64,000 nucleotides of DNA from Apostichopus japonicus (taxonomy: Eukaryota > Echinodermata > Holothuroidea > Aspidochirotida > Stichopodidae), in the NCBI RefSeq assembly GCF_037975245.1, contig NC_092571.1:25682564-25746563 (forward strand). Direction: 5' to 3'. The position numbers and the translations under genes were made by a program. A model generated the notes under the pieces. The model saw nothing but the letters and a program-made list of their open reading frames with translations. It was not told where the DNA came from and did not search any database. Below, piece after piece: positions 12,240 to 25,800 of this stretch. Positions within the stretch are counted from its first letter, which is position 1, and each line of letters starts with the position of its first letter.

Positions 12240-15200
12240 TATTTATTTAGTTTTTATTTATCTATTTGTTATGATGTCATTCAAAAGTTCAAATTGTAAA
12301 ATAGTTGACTGTTTCATCTAAAGTTCTGTTACGTAAGTTTACTACTACCCACTACGCTGACACAAGATCAGATTTGTTTGAAAAAGTTGGGCAAGCATAG
12401 AGTACTAAACCAGCATATGGTCATGGAGAATGGAAGTTGGAGAAAAAGTTAGACATATTCTTACCTAGATTAGCAAAACTCAACAAACAGATCAAAGCCT
12501 CTCCAAAGATCCAAGCCTATCTCTCATCACCCTTCACCCCCCCCCCCCTCATTTTTGTTATATGGAACTCTGCTTGAGTAATCTCTGTTGTCAAGACAGA
12601 ATTTATTAACCCCCACAAGATATACTCAAAACATTAAACATTTGGACAATTAATGAAATTCTTTGATAAAACTTGTTCAGTAACTTCAATTTTTCCGTGA
12701 AATTATCAGAGACTGCTTAAAACACATGCTTATTATAACATTTTTATCGGGAGGCGGAGGTATGTGGGGAGGGGATGTTATCGAGATGTGTAAAAATAAT
12801 GTTGCTAAAAAGTTCATGCTGATAAATTTATCTGCGTTGGCATTCTGTAAGAACGGGCTTCTTTCCACATTGGATATACATGTGTGATAGATCATTGATT
12901 ATTTTAAATTTAAAATTATTCCGATAAACTCTAGATTTGGTATATTTTATGGACCAGTTGCAGTTTAGTGTGTTTCAAAGAACAAGCCCCCATTTATAGT
13001 AATATTTGTTACCTTCATCCTAGATATCTAAATATTTTTGAGACAATTTCCCATCACATATTAACGAGGTAGACTAAAGTGGTAGAGACACCCTTTGTGT
13101 TATATCCTTGATTTGCAATGCTTTGTAAAATTTCTTATATCTTTCCACTATTTTTCATTTCGGCTTTTTATTGGAACATGATGTTCTTGTTTGTAATTGG
13201 TCAACACACCTGAGTGAAATACTTGAGGCTATTTAAGGAAGTAAAGAATATCCTGAGAGCTGATGAAAACAGCATTCTTTTAAATTATCTGAGATCAAGT
13301 ATGTCAATTTAAAGATGGTCATAACTGACTTAATTGAAACTTTAATAAACAAATAATTCTGTTGCAACTACAAAATCATACTCCAATTTAATAATCCAAT
13401 AATAATAATACAAATTTGGTTAGAAAAGTTGCCAGATTGTTCAAACTGGACTTCCTCCATCAGAAAGCGAAGGGAAGGAAGCATCTAACTTATTTCCAGG
13501 AACTACTTGAGATGATATATTCAGTTCTGATTATGAGTTTCTACAGTACAACAGTTTTTTTTGTTAACAAACCCATGAAAGCCACGAAGCAATTATGTTT
13601 AATGGAGCAAAGACTAAAATTAGTTTCAGTTGATGTCAATTATAACAAAATTTTTACTTTCAATGAAAAAGTGCATACACAAAGAACGTTAAAGACTGTT
13701 ATTTCCATTTTGGTGTACTTTATCTGTTGCTTCTACAAATTACAAATAAAAAATAAAATATTGCGACATAAAAACATGTCATTTTTAATTATCCAGTTAC
13801 TCTACTTTATAGTTACACAGGCATGACTGTACTGCAGAAATAACTTACTTAATAATGATTAAAGAGGCATAAATTTCAAGGCAATTTTTCATTTGAATAC
13901 CTATTTGAGGATGGCATCAAAGGTTTTCAAGCCAAGAATATTGATAGGCTTCATCAAGGTTTCACTAGATTGAGGTCGCTACCAATAATTACGATTAACG
14001 CACCACAGTATATCGGACTTACAGTTTATGAAAATATCGTGTTACACCGTAGCAGTTTTTCTATCAAGGTACAGTACCAGCCTCGTATGTTAAGCATTGT
14101 CTCAATGTTAAATTAGCATTGTCAGATCGGGAATGTACATCCACATGTGACAGGGTTATAGTGCACCCACCGTTAACACAGGATCATAAAACTGCCTTTG
14201 CTGTGCAAAATTAACGTTAGCTTTGCAGTTATCACTAATATCTAAAAAATTTACAAGCTTAATCATCTGATATAACCAACAATGTCTCTTTCATCATCTA
14301 AGAAAAAAAAATCTTTTGGCAAGTTAAACAACTTGAATTTGGTTTTACAACATGCAACAAATGAAGCAGAACTTTGGAAAAGGGGGGTGGGGTTGGGAAG
14401 GGTAAATTGGTCATAAAAAAACAGAGTTATCCGTCGGAGTACAGAGTACAAAACAGACACAAAGGTTACAAGAATCCTTCACCCCAATACAATCACCCCT
14501 CCAGTACCCTTGAAATTGCTGCCATGCAATATTTACAACAATGTACTGTATGCATATTTTACTTTGAAGAGTTATAAAAATGTTTCAAATTTTGAAAGGA
14601 AAGTACTTGAAGAAGAAGAAGGAAAATAATCCATTGCGTATTGGTTATAGTTGCACATAGATAGATTTAAATATTTTAGTAGGTTAAGGATTGGTACTGT
14701 CGGGTGGAAAAAGAAAGAAATAACTGTACCAAAAGTTTGAAATTTCAACCATCCTCTATCCCCCCTCTCTCCCCAGGGTCCACAACTCCTGAAATAACAG
14801 TGTTTTGTTGTATTTCATACTTTATTTTAATTCTTTGAGGTTGTTAGCATCTTGCACTTACGAAAAATGATTGGAAAACTGACCTCTAACCTTTCCAATC
14901 TTCGATACAAAGAACCTACAGTAAATGGCTTTGATTTGAGCACCTACGACAAATGATATTAATTTCAAACTTCACATTACAGGTAACTGGTATTACATTT
15001 TATAATGTCTTTAGTATATGTACAAAGATCTATAAAAGGCAACAACACTATCAAAGTGTCAATTAAGTGCTTTGTGAGTGATGGGGTGGGGGCATGTAGG
15101 ATTATCCCTAACCAGGCAGGGGGTGGGGGTTTTCAATAAAGTTGATCCTTTGTTATTTACAGTAATTCAATTAATCTTACACTTCCCAATATTTGATAAC

Positions 15201-18200
15201 ATGAAATATCTACCCGGACAAAGGTTTTCACTTACCTTCTTTTTTCACTTTGCACTCTTACACTACAACATTTTTGAGTTGTGTTTTTGATAGAATACTA
15301 ATATCTTAACATGTTATTCTTGCATACATTTTTTTACAAGTATGCTATTAACCATAATGTTTATTAACCTCTACTGGGACATTAATGCACCTGTCAAATG
15401 TATACATGTAAGTAGGAGACTATCAGAGCTCAGAGTATGGTGCTTGTAATATGTGGCAAATCGGGGTTTACCAACCCGTGCCAATGATGCACACACATGT
15501 CACACCAACTAGTATATCTCTCTCTTTCCAAGAAAATGATGATGCAATCATATGCAAATTTTGACATTCTAAGCTATATAATGTTTATCCTACAACTTAC
15601 CATTTGAATAATGTTGGTTATTTCCTATTTAACTGGAATATTATTAAACATGCAGACATTAAACATGCAGACTGACCTGTTGTTGAGGGGGCCGGAGGGG
15701 TGACTTTGGGGTCGGACAGCCCCCCTTCACAATTGACAGGTGCATAGCATACGACGTGCAAACACATTCAGTGACAAGTGCAGATCTCAAAAGTAAAGAC
15801 TAGCAATGCAGCTAAAAGTTGAAAAACGATGATTCAACTAACATATATACACTGTACATGGTAATACAACTCTATGCCAAAGTTTAACGGGAGAAACCAA
15901 CGCTTTAACTCACCTTTACCTTTATGTGATAGAGATGTCTGTGATGAGAAACTTCCCAAACAAACTACAAACATTATTACCCAGCTTTGGAGATATCACG
16001 GTTTACATATTAACAAAGGTTAGCAAAAACATCACCTTTGCAGACAATGTTCGGTTTTCAAATCCCGCCTCTACTGAGGTAAAACTATTAAGCAAAGTAA
16101 TTGAAGAAAGACAAGCATAAACAACTGAAGCACTATGGAGGTTCCATATTAAATGCCCTGTTTAGACTTGCTCAAGTCTTCAGACAAGCATTTGAAAGAA
16201 ACCCCTTCATAATAAGATATCTCACAAATCGAGTCAAGTTGTTCATAGCTAATCGGAGAAGTGTTTTCATGGCAATCATCTCTATGATAATGAGTGAATG
16301 CTGTTTTTGGTTTGACTATCCTTGTAATCTACTGCTAAACATAGTTCAAAGACGTTCTTTTGACTAGGAAGGCATCATAAAATGGTTTAAAGCAGGAAAA
16401 AAATAGACAGGGCTGATCTTTAAGTCATATCTCCACCAAAAGACAAATCTATCCTGGGTCGCAACTACCAAACAACCCTTTTGGACCGAATGATGGGCAA
16501 ACAGTTTGGATTAAGAAATTATGGTACTCGAAACACCCCTTTTTTTTTCAACCGATGTTAACTAAAAGTAACTTTTTCGGCAACTTGAATGAATAATCTT
16601 GGTTGACTGGAGAAAACGCTTGCAAACATTTGTAAAAAGATCAGCCTTGCCTGAGGTATAGCTTTTACCACAGAAACACACAAATCAAGGTAAAAGTCTT
16701 TCTAAAGTGGTAGTCAATGAAAGTGTTACAGTCATCTTATGAAGTCTGGTCTAACTTAAAGCAGTATGTAATTAGATCTGTTATTTGGTGCAGTAGGTCG
16801 GCAAAGCAAAACGAGAACTGTTAACATTTATTGAAACATTCACAACAATTTATGAAAGCCATTACCATTCATGAACTACTACTGACTAAAATAAGCAGCA
16901 ACTTCTGACAGCATAACACTAAAACAAATCACATGGACACATAGAAAGCACACATTGAGGTAAATGCCATGGACATGATAGGGGTCAGTCGGGGGTGGGG
17001 GGGTGAGTGAAGGGGGCACCTGAGTTGTAATGTCATTTGTAGAATCGATAGAGTGTCCACCAAAGAGGCAGTTCTAGTTTGCAGATTTTTGTTACCAAGT
17101 TGGGAAACAGAAACAGGGAAACCTCCTTCAAAAGTTCCTGTGCAAAGTGAAAACCCAATTCCTGCTGAGTGCACCATAATGTTGAAGCAAAGCCCTTTGT
17201 TTTCATGGTTAGAGACAAATTGGCACTCCTCTAGACCTACACTAGGGTAAAACCATATTTATTTAATAGAGATGATCACCTTTATTCGCATGTAAATTTT
17301 AGCAATGCAGCATTTTTGCATTGAAAGAATTATATCATCACACTTAAACTGCTAATTTTCTTCCCTTCAACTTTCACAACTAAGTTTCATAAATGTGCAA
17401 CAAACATTTCAACATTTGTCACAGTTTGGGAATATCTTGGTATCTTTATCTTTCATGGTTTCTATGGTGCCATAGACAAAGGGAGGCAGTTTTCCCTGTT
17501 TTTTAGTACCATCAAGTGAACCTTTTAACTTACTTTTATAGCTCCTTTAATGGTCAGTATTGGCCCCTAAATATGCTAGACAGTTAGGACTTCAACATAA
17601 AGCATTGTACAACCACGTACTGAATATTTTTGCCTCGCTGTAACATTCAATCGGCAGATTCAAAACTCCTAAACTTAATGTTTGGAAGTAACCTCAAAGA
17701 TGCACAGACACCAGCAAAGTACTTTTGAAAAATGTCTACGATTTGGAAAATTGGCCAAATGGGACAGCCCCCCCCCTTCCCCCCCAAAAATATCAAACTT
17801 GACCCTGTTGTCTCCTAACCAGGAAGTAGTGTCAGCAATTGAATGACTATCACTTAAGTCATATATACAAAGAGAAATTGCCTTTTTTCCCGGAGAATCT
17901 TGAATGGGTGGGGTGCTATTTAGACATATGTGATTTATAAAGCTGCTATATAACCAAAGAAAATGAGAAAAACATCGATTTGAAGTCAAATCAAAAGCAC
18001 TTAAAGTACATTTTCAAACTGCATTTGCCCAAAAATATTGCAACATTAAATCGAGAAATAAAAAAATAAAAAACCCTGAGCTTGACCATGGCTTCCCTTT
18101 TTTCCTTTCCATTAGAAAATTTCTTTAGTACTATTTTATGAGATCAGAATAAGTCAGATTTTACGGAAAAAAAACTGTACCGGGAGGGGCTGTGAGCGGT

Positions 18201-19390
18201 ACACATCTTCAGAGAATAATTTTGCCAGTGTTGCTTCTCCCATAAATCTTTCGTACTTGAAAGGAAACAGTCTTTTATGAGACAAACTTCAGAGATTTCA
18301 AAAGAGTTACACAAAATTTGAACTATAAATTTTTCCCAATGGTCTTGGCTTAAAATTCAGAGAATAACTATTTCCATTAGATGGATTGATATTTCCATAG
18401 ATGGATTGATATTTGATTACCTCTCCCCACCCCCCCCCCCCCTATTCTTTAATTTTTTTATTGAATGAAGTCAAGAAATTGAGATCTCCCATTGACTTTT
18501 ACTTGTTTATATTCTGAATTGTGTAAGGAACAGAGTTCATCCTGTGTATATATTCCAGACATGCCATGGACATCACATGACATGAATAGTGACATGCCTA
18601 CCTGATGGGAAATGACCTATGCCCTCTGGTAGACTTGGGTCAACAAGTTTGTGCGGTACCTATCTACTACATTGCTGAGCATCGTATCTTTGTAATTTTC
18701 ACTAATTATAAATTCTCTTGCTTAGAATCTGATCTTGCAGAATGCTGCTTCCAGAAAAAAAGTAAGATAAACTATTGCACCAAATGGTTGTGACCAGTAA
18801 CTTTGACGTACTGTTTTACTTTGTGTGTGAGAGGTTTAGGGTAGAATTTTCCGCCATTGTCTAATTAATTGAGACAACCAGAATTCCTAGAGGGAATAAA
18901 AACAACCATTCTTTGCTGCCAGTAGTGAAACAGTTTCTTTCCTGCAGTAAAAAAATGGTCTTCCAGTACACATTCTACGTATAGTACTAATCAGATGACC
19001 CGCAGGGATTTGATCAACTTTAAGAATGAAATTCAGTTGGTCCCTTTCAATAACTTTTAACAATCCACCAATGTCTGTGTAAACAAAACAAATACTCAAT
19101 GATTGCAAAACTTGACCATTTTTTACATAATCCTCTCCAATCTCCAATTTTTGTCTCCGTTAACAATCATAAGTGATAGAGCTATTGGACATTTACTGTC
19201 ATCCTCCGAGTATAAAACACACAACAACAAAAAACTAAAAAACAAAATTAGAGTGACGGGCAACATCAACAAGCCATGACAATTCAGCCCGGTTGCAAAC
19301 GAGGGATTAGCAATTCGTTTGGGCAGATACAGCAGCTAGTCGATTAGGTAACGTGTCAAATAGGAAAGCTGCAGCAGGTGCAAAATCCCC
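12240..19390. other. Intergenic, no gene recognised
   Basis: AT-rich DNA with scattered G or C homopolymers (12537-12548, 17768-17785, 18427-18442). The 136-codon frame at 13416-13826 starts at TTG and reads hydrophobic, low-complexity sequence. The frames at 15926-16367 and on the minus strand at 17675-17989 are equally unsupported. The right-hand part probably includes the 3' flank of the minus-strand M6PR gene. Confidence 0.4.
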
Positions 19391-19803
19391 TGCAGCCAAG
19401 CTAGGCTGAATCAAAGTCTCAAACCGTAGTTTATCATCTCCACAGTCTGGCAGAGGCTACTGTGTGACAATGCAGAGCACTAATAGATTATGTACTATGC
19501 AGCCTGGCTGCAGCCTGGCTGCAGGGATACTGCGGCCAGGCTGAATCCAAGGTCTCAAACGGTAGTTTATCATCTCCAGTCCGGCAGAGGCTACTGTGTG
19601 ACAATGCACAGCACTAATAGATAATGTACTATGCAGCCTGGCTTCAGCCTGGCTGCAGGGATACTGCAGCCAGGCTGAAACAAAGTCTCAAACGGTATTT
19701 TATCATCTCCACAGTCCGGCAGAGGCTGTGTGACAACGCAGAGACCTAATAGATTATGTACTATGCAGCCCGGCTGCAGCCTGGCTGCAGGGATACTGCA
19801 GCC
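19391..19803. repeat. About three 135-bp tandem units in the M6PR 3' UTR region
   Basis: GTCTCAAAC starts at 19416, 19552 and 19685. Each unit also holds CAGCCTGGCTGCAG inverted-repeat blocks and TATGTACTATGCAGCC. The array lies 60 bases beyond the minus-strand M6PR stop codon (19863-19865), so it is probably transcribed in the 3' UTR. Confidence 0.85.
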
Positions 19804-19862
19804 ATCCTACGTTTTTGACACAGTAGTGCCTATGGGATACATGCAAGCAGTGACATTGAAGC

Positions 19863-22800
19863 CTACATTGGCAAGATATTTTCATCTCTATCTTCGTCTT
19901 CATCCATACCAAGCTGGTCATCGCCAAGACCCTTATAACTTCGCACTTCTTCCGTCTTCTGACATCTGCATATGAAATCGCAGCCGTCCTTTTGGTAAGA
20001 CACAAGAAAAGAATAAATATCGTCGTAAGATTTACTGCAGTGCTTTCTATTGACATTAACCCCCCCAAAATACCAGAAAATTGGTTCAAACGAATGCCCG
20101 TTTCCCCCCCCCCCCCTTTTTTTCTTATTATGGTAAATTAAAGTTTCAGATATTTCAACAGCATTACACATTCTGGGCGTGTTAAAAGAAGGAGAACACC
20201 AGTAAAATTTTAAAAACGTCAACTGCATTTTTAAATCAATTGTACCTTCTTTTAGGTCCCTACACACAATTATCCACACCCTCCCTTGGAAATATCCCAG
20301 AGAAAATGTTTCCTTTGTGGGGGATATATCCGTTGTCCAGGGAAATGCACTTTCTACCAGACAGAATTGATATAGAGACCCCTCATTTTCTTGTGCATGT
20401 TTTGCATCAAAACAAAAATCTGGAAAAACACATTCCATGAATTCATCTGGTTTATTAATCAGTTTACAACGATGTCTTAAGTAAGAATCGATAGAAAGAA
20501 AATAGTATTGTCAGAAATCTGAAACCAATCGCTGCAAAAATCTGTTCACGTTTTAACTATTTCTGCAAATTTTTGTACCTACCGCTGACAGACCTCCAAG
20601 TTTTTGCCAATACGCTAAGTGTGGTATTTGTTCTGTTCCCTTTGCGTGAGCGACGTATCGCTGATAGAGGAATCCAACTACGAGATAGACCGTAGCTATG
20701 CTGAGAATTCTGTCGAAACAGAGATAGGAAAACACATCATCAGTCTGAGGAGATGTTTAAAATTCAATAAAAGTGTTGTGAATGATCAGAAGTTACATTC
20801 TTCAGTTTACAGTAGATTTACAAGACGGGTTAATAGGCACGGTTTAAGTTATTGAAACGATTCACAATGTACGATATGGTGGCAGTTTCCTGCACAAATT
20901 TAGATTGAAAAAAAAAAAAATTAGATTGAAAAAATGCAGTGGTTTCCAGACTAAGGAAAGCCACAACACAGGATCAGGTGCCACACAATGCACACTCAGA
21001 GCTACAAAGCCATCCTAATACACTACTACACAAGGATATAAAATGAGCCACTTTTGCAACCATATGGATAATGACCGTTTTACATAGACAGGACACAACA
21101 AGTTCTCTTTCACAACATTTGGTGGTAACTGGGGGGAATAAAGTTAGTCGCTACAATCCGATTCAATTGTGTAAACCAATATTTCAAAGTCCTGCTGTTG
21201 ACCTAACCATTGCAACTTTATGCAAATGTAGCAGTCTCTACCACAGAATAAACAACAAATTATTATTATCATTATCATTTTTGGGGGGGGGGGGTGTCTC
21301 AATGTTGATAAGGTCAATTCCATATGAATATGAGGCAAGCTAACAATATTATTAAAACCCATCCAGGGGGGAAGTCTCATTGTTGATAAGGTCTATTCCA
21401 TATGAATTTGAGGCGGCAAGCTTACAATATTATTAAAACACATTCAAGGGGTGGGGAGGAGTGGGGGTCTCATTGTTAATAAGGCCAATTTCACATGAAT
21501 GTGAAGCAAGCTTACAATATTATTTAAACCCATCGAGGTGGAGGGGGTCTATTCCATATGATTGTGAGGCAAGCTTACAGTATTATTAAAACCCATCCGG
21601 GTAGGGGGGGGGGATTTAGGGGGTCTCATTGTTGGTAAGGTCAACTCCATATGAATGTGAGGCAAGCTTACAATATTATTAAAACCCATCTGGGGGAGGG
21701 GCAGAGGGGGGGTTCTATTCCATATGAATGTAAGGCAAGCTTACAATATTATTAAAACCCATCTGGGGGAGGGGCAGAGGGGGGGTTCTATTCCATATGA
21801 ATGTAAGGCAAGCTTACAATATTATTAAAACCCATCTGGGGGAGGGGCAGAGGGGGGTTCTATTCCATATGAATGTAAGGCAAGCTTACAATATTATTAA
21901 AACCCATCTGGGGAGGTTGGGATGTGGGGGGGATCTCATTTTTAATGAGGTCTATTCCATATGAATGTGAGGCAAGCTTACAATATTATTAAAACCCATC
22001 CAAAAGAGAATGAAGATTTATTGACACATGCTACGCTGGATTGCACTTCAAATAAGTAGTAGCAGTCAGAATTTTTCTCCCTATTTTCTTCCAGAATTTG
22101 AACTTCTCCCTAAAAACAAGAAAAGGAGAGAGAGAGATAAATAAATGCAAATATCAGAAATGCAAAATTAGATTAGAAAAGCACAAAGAAGAAAAAAAGT
22201 TTAAGCATGGTTGATTAATACACAGTGGGGCTTTTCCAAGTCAACAAAGGGCCTATCTAGTTCTGTGAATTTTGTTTACAAGCTTTGCTACAAGTTTTAG
22301 TACTGGATTCATCAGCATCTATTATTTTAGGTAAAAAGGAAAATAGACAATGATGAGAATATAGATTTTCTATATATAATTATTTTAGCATATAAGTCTG
22401 TACTTGAATGTGACCTAGAGTATGTACAAGTAGCCTCACGCTATACCTCTTGAATCTGGGGCATTTTGGAAATCTTATAAAGATACCCGGATATTTATCA
22501 CTCATGCGCCTGCCGAGAACCTTGCGTTCATACTTGAACTCGTACTAAAAGAGAATTGTACTCAAGTGTACTCATGTTACAGCAGTATTAAAATTTTGTA
22601 TTCGCATTCATTTTGCACAAAGCAAAATGTAAAATGATTGCATTGACAAGCAACCTGTGGCTTCACATGATAAAAAAAAAAAAATAATAAACATAAAATA
22701 TTAACATAAAAATAAAACAATGACAAAGAGCCTAAGACACCACAGGGTAGGCAACATGCAGTGCCAAGTGTGGTTATCATGCTAACATCTTTTCACAGCC

Positions 22801-25800
22801 CTCGAGAATCCTACATAATGGAAGGTACAGTGTTGATATCTATACATCACACCAACTGAGGTGATGACTATTATTCCACTCTGTGAAAACCAGACATTTT
22901 TGGGGCGCTTGTTTACGGGGTTCACTTGTGATATGATTTAGGGTTAGTAATAGGTGCTACTTTGGCTACATAAAGTTTGGTATAGGTCTAGGCCAGAGGT
23001 CAGCACAATGAAATCTTGTATCTGATCCAAATTTTGATGTAAGCCATTTATAGAAGACACAAATATATATAAACATTGGGTCTTTCAGTTCCTGTCTAAT
23101 GTCATATTTCGGCTTTCGAGGTGGGGATTGGTACTTCTCAAAGTGTTGTGGCTTGTAGATTAGATACAAAAGATCAATTTCTTGCCCATTTCCTCCCAAA
23201 CTGTCATATTTTCCGGGTACTTTAGCTTCTATGCTTACCCTGATTTGTACATTATCCACTTACCAAAAGAGTGCCAGGATTGCACAAGATGATTAAATGG
23301 GACTGCCTTTTTTCGGAATTACAATGTGAGCCGTATTTGTCACCGTCCTTGTAAGTTAGAAATATCCAGTCAGCTGAAATTGAGAAAAAGTTTGTGTGAT
23401 ATCATAGAACTGACGGTTAAGTTACCACTTAATCAGTTAGGGCAATAAAGTTAAAGATTCCATTTGATTCAGACACTTTCAATCACATTGAAAAAAGATA
23501 ATAAATACGTCCCAAATGAGGGTAATTTTGGGCCTAATTTTCTTTATGAACACTCTACTACTAGTCAAACTAATGAATAGCATTAATAAGGGCTTTTAAT
23601 ATCAAATAAAGTATCAAAGTAACTGTCTGTGATCTTATATACTTTAAATAACCATTCTTGAGATAAATATTGCCTTAAAGGCATTGAAGACTCGCCCCAA
23701 ACCGCGTGCGGCCATCTGAAAAAGTTTACTTTCCGTTGCTTGCAAGTGACATTTTGTTTGTGTCGCTACAAAATGCAGACAGTACAGTGATGAAATGTGA
23801 TACCTTTTTATCTTTTAGCTGGACCTGAGATGTCCATCGCTGTATTGTTTGTACACTGTGCTGTGGGTATTGACCGCAGCTGTATGTACCGACTGTACAC
23901 TAGAGTCTAATTACCGATGGTAGCAAGCTGTGTGTGTGTGTATTTTCTGGTCAGACTACCGGCATTAGACGTTTCTTTTTGCGCAAGTCTTCACTCCCTT
24001 TAAACAGGCTTGGACAATTATGTCACATGCTCTCTTTGCTTAGCAATTCATGTTTTCTTAATTTTATATATTAAGACAATGAGAGTACATTATTCTTTAT
24101 CCTTTAATATTTCCCAACCTGCTCTAAATATATATTTACCCCTTACCTCATGTTGGCCTTGTGCTACAAGGTTGAAGACCACCCCGACCCACTGCCCCAA
24201 TTTCTCCCTCTTGTCCGACCTGCTCACAGATACACACAATCGAAACGTTTACAATGACAATAATAGAATTAATTAGTAGAGAATTACCCAAAATTTGCAC
24301 AACTGGTCTCTCCACATCCTCTGGCAATTTCAAAACATTCAAATGGGAACTATTCTTCCTAGCTGAACCAGATCACTCTTAAAGTGACTCAAATTTATCA
24401 CCTTTGCAATGGTTTCCACTCACACATTCTGCATATTACTTCCCTCCATGTTACCCTGAAATAGTTTTAACTCATCTGAATTTGCTACAACTTGGCAAAG
24501 CCCATCGCTGATGCTAACCAACGACTTTAGAAATCTTTAGTAACGCTTCAAGGGATACAAAACTTACTGCCATTCTTAATACTCGTTGCATTGACACGGC
24601 CAAGGACCCGTTTAGTATCATCTTTAGTTTGTGTGACACCTGCACTTGTGTCATCCAATGATTTACAGAAACTAAACTCATACTCATAATTTTCTCCATC
24701 TGTTACTGTCCGGCTGAAAGAAAAAGAGAATAGGGAAATGGTTCAACTTGAGAGTAAGAGCCTAAGGTAGGGTTGGTACATATAGTGAGTTTGTATAAAA
24801 ATAAAAGTGGTTACACCTTTCAGCAGAACAGAAAACAATATATTTCATGCTAAGCCAGTCATATCTTTAGATTTGCAATACAGGGTATTGCTAGCACTAT
24901 GATATCAACAATTCTTTAATTAATGGCAAGTTACAAAACTCAAAAAAGTGGTAATAAATTGAATTACCAGTCAACCACACAAAGGTTTTCGAACATGCAT
25001 TGATTCAAAAATGCTTTGTGGGCTTTATAAAATTATGCTATGAACTTATAGGAATTAAATGAATACAGGGATGGATAAAGCAAAGCACTAAGTACTTAGA
25101 TCAAAAAAGATGTACGTATTTTAGATCCTCCTGCAAGCAGGAATTCGCGATGAAGCCTCATTGGCTTAGCAGATGTTTATAACATTTTGTCAATTTTCCA
25201 ACAACATCCTTAAGACAAATGGAAAGAGGTACAGCTCCAAAACTTATTTGAAACAAGAAAAATAACTTAGCTTAATTCAGTAAGACAATATTCAAAGTTC
25301 TGGATACTTTGAGAGCAAAAGCTCTACCTACTACTGTAGTGCTAAAACTTAAAGAGTGTGACTTTTAATCTGCATCCAGCCAGTCAACTACCATAGGGTC
25401 CTTGACGGGGACTTGAGTGTCCCTCCTGATCCTTTTTTTCTTCTACTAAACTAAGTACCATATATAGCCTAGGTATCACTAAATTCATGTGTTGATAAGG
25501 ATCAGTATATTTCTTCCTGTTTCACTGAGATTTTGACGCTAAAAGAAATTCATGATTCCAGTTATTGTACATACCACACCATTGCGTATTTACCTATCCT
25601 GTAACTGTTATGTACAGTAGCTTACTACAAATACTCATATGCACAGCTAAGTAATACTAATAAAAGACTAATACTAGTAATACTAATAGTGCCATATCCA
25701 TACTGGAAAGTACTTTGACCATACGCCAAAGAAATACGCCACGGTGGATGTGGTTTTGTTTTGTATTTGTACGCCACACTATCTAAGCGGAGCGCCACCA

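Noticed and set aside
13416-13826. 136-codon frame as a gene
   Set aside because: TTG start, AT-rich low-complexity hydrophobic sequence, no domain and no splice context.
19989-20438. 191-residue minus-strand frame taken as one protein
   Set aside because: Only 19863-19988 is M6PR coding; the rest is intron with a poly-C derived Gly run, shown by the homologous receptor tail and the GT-AG join to 20583.
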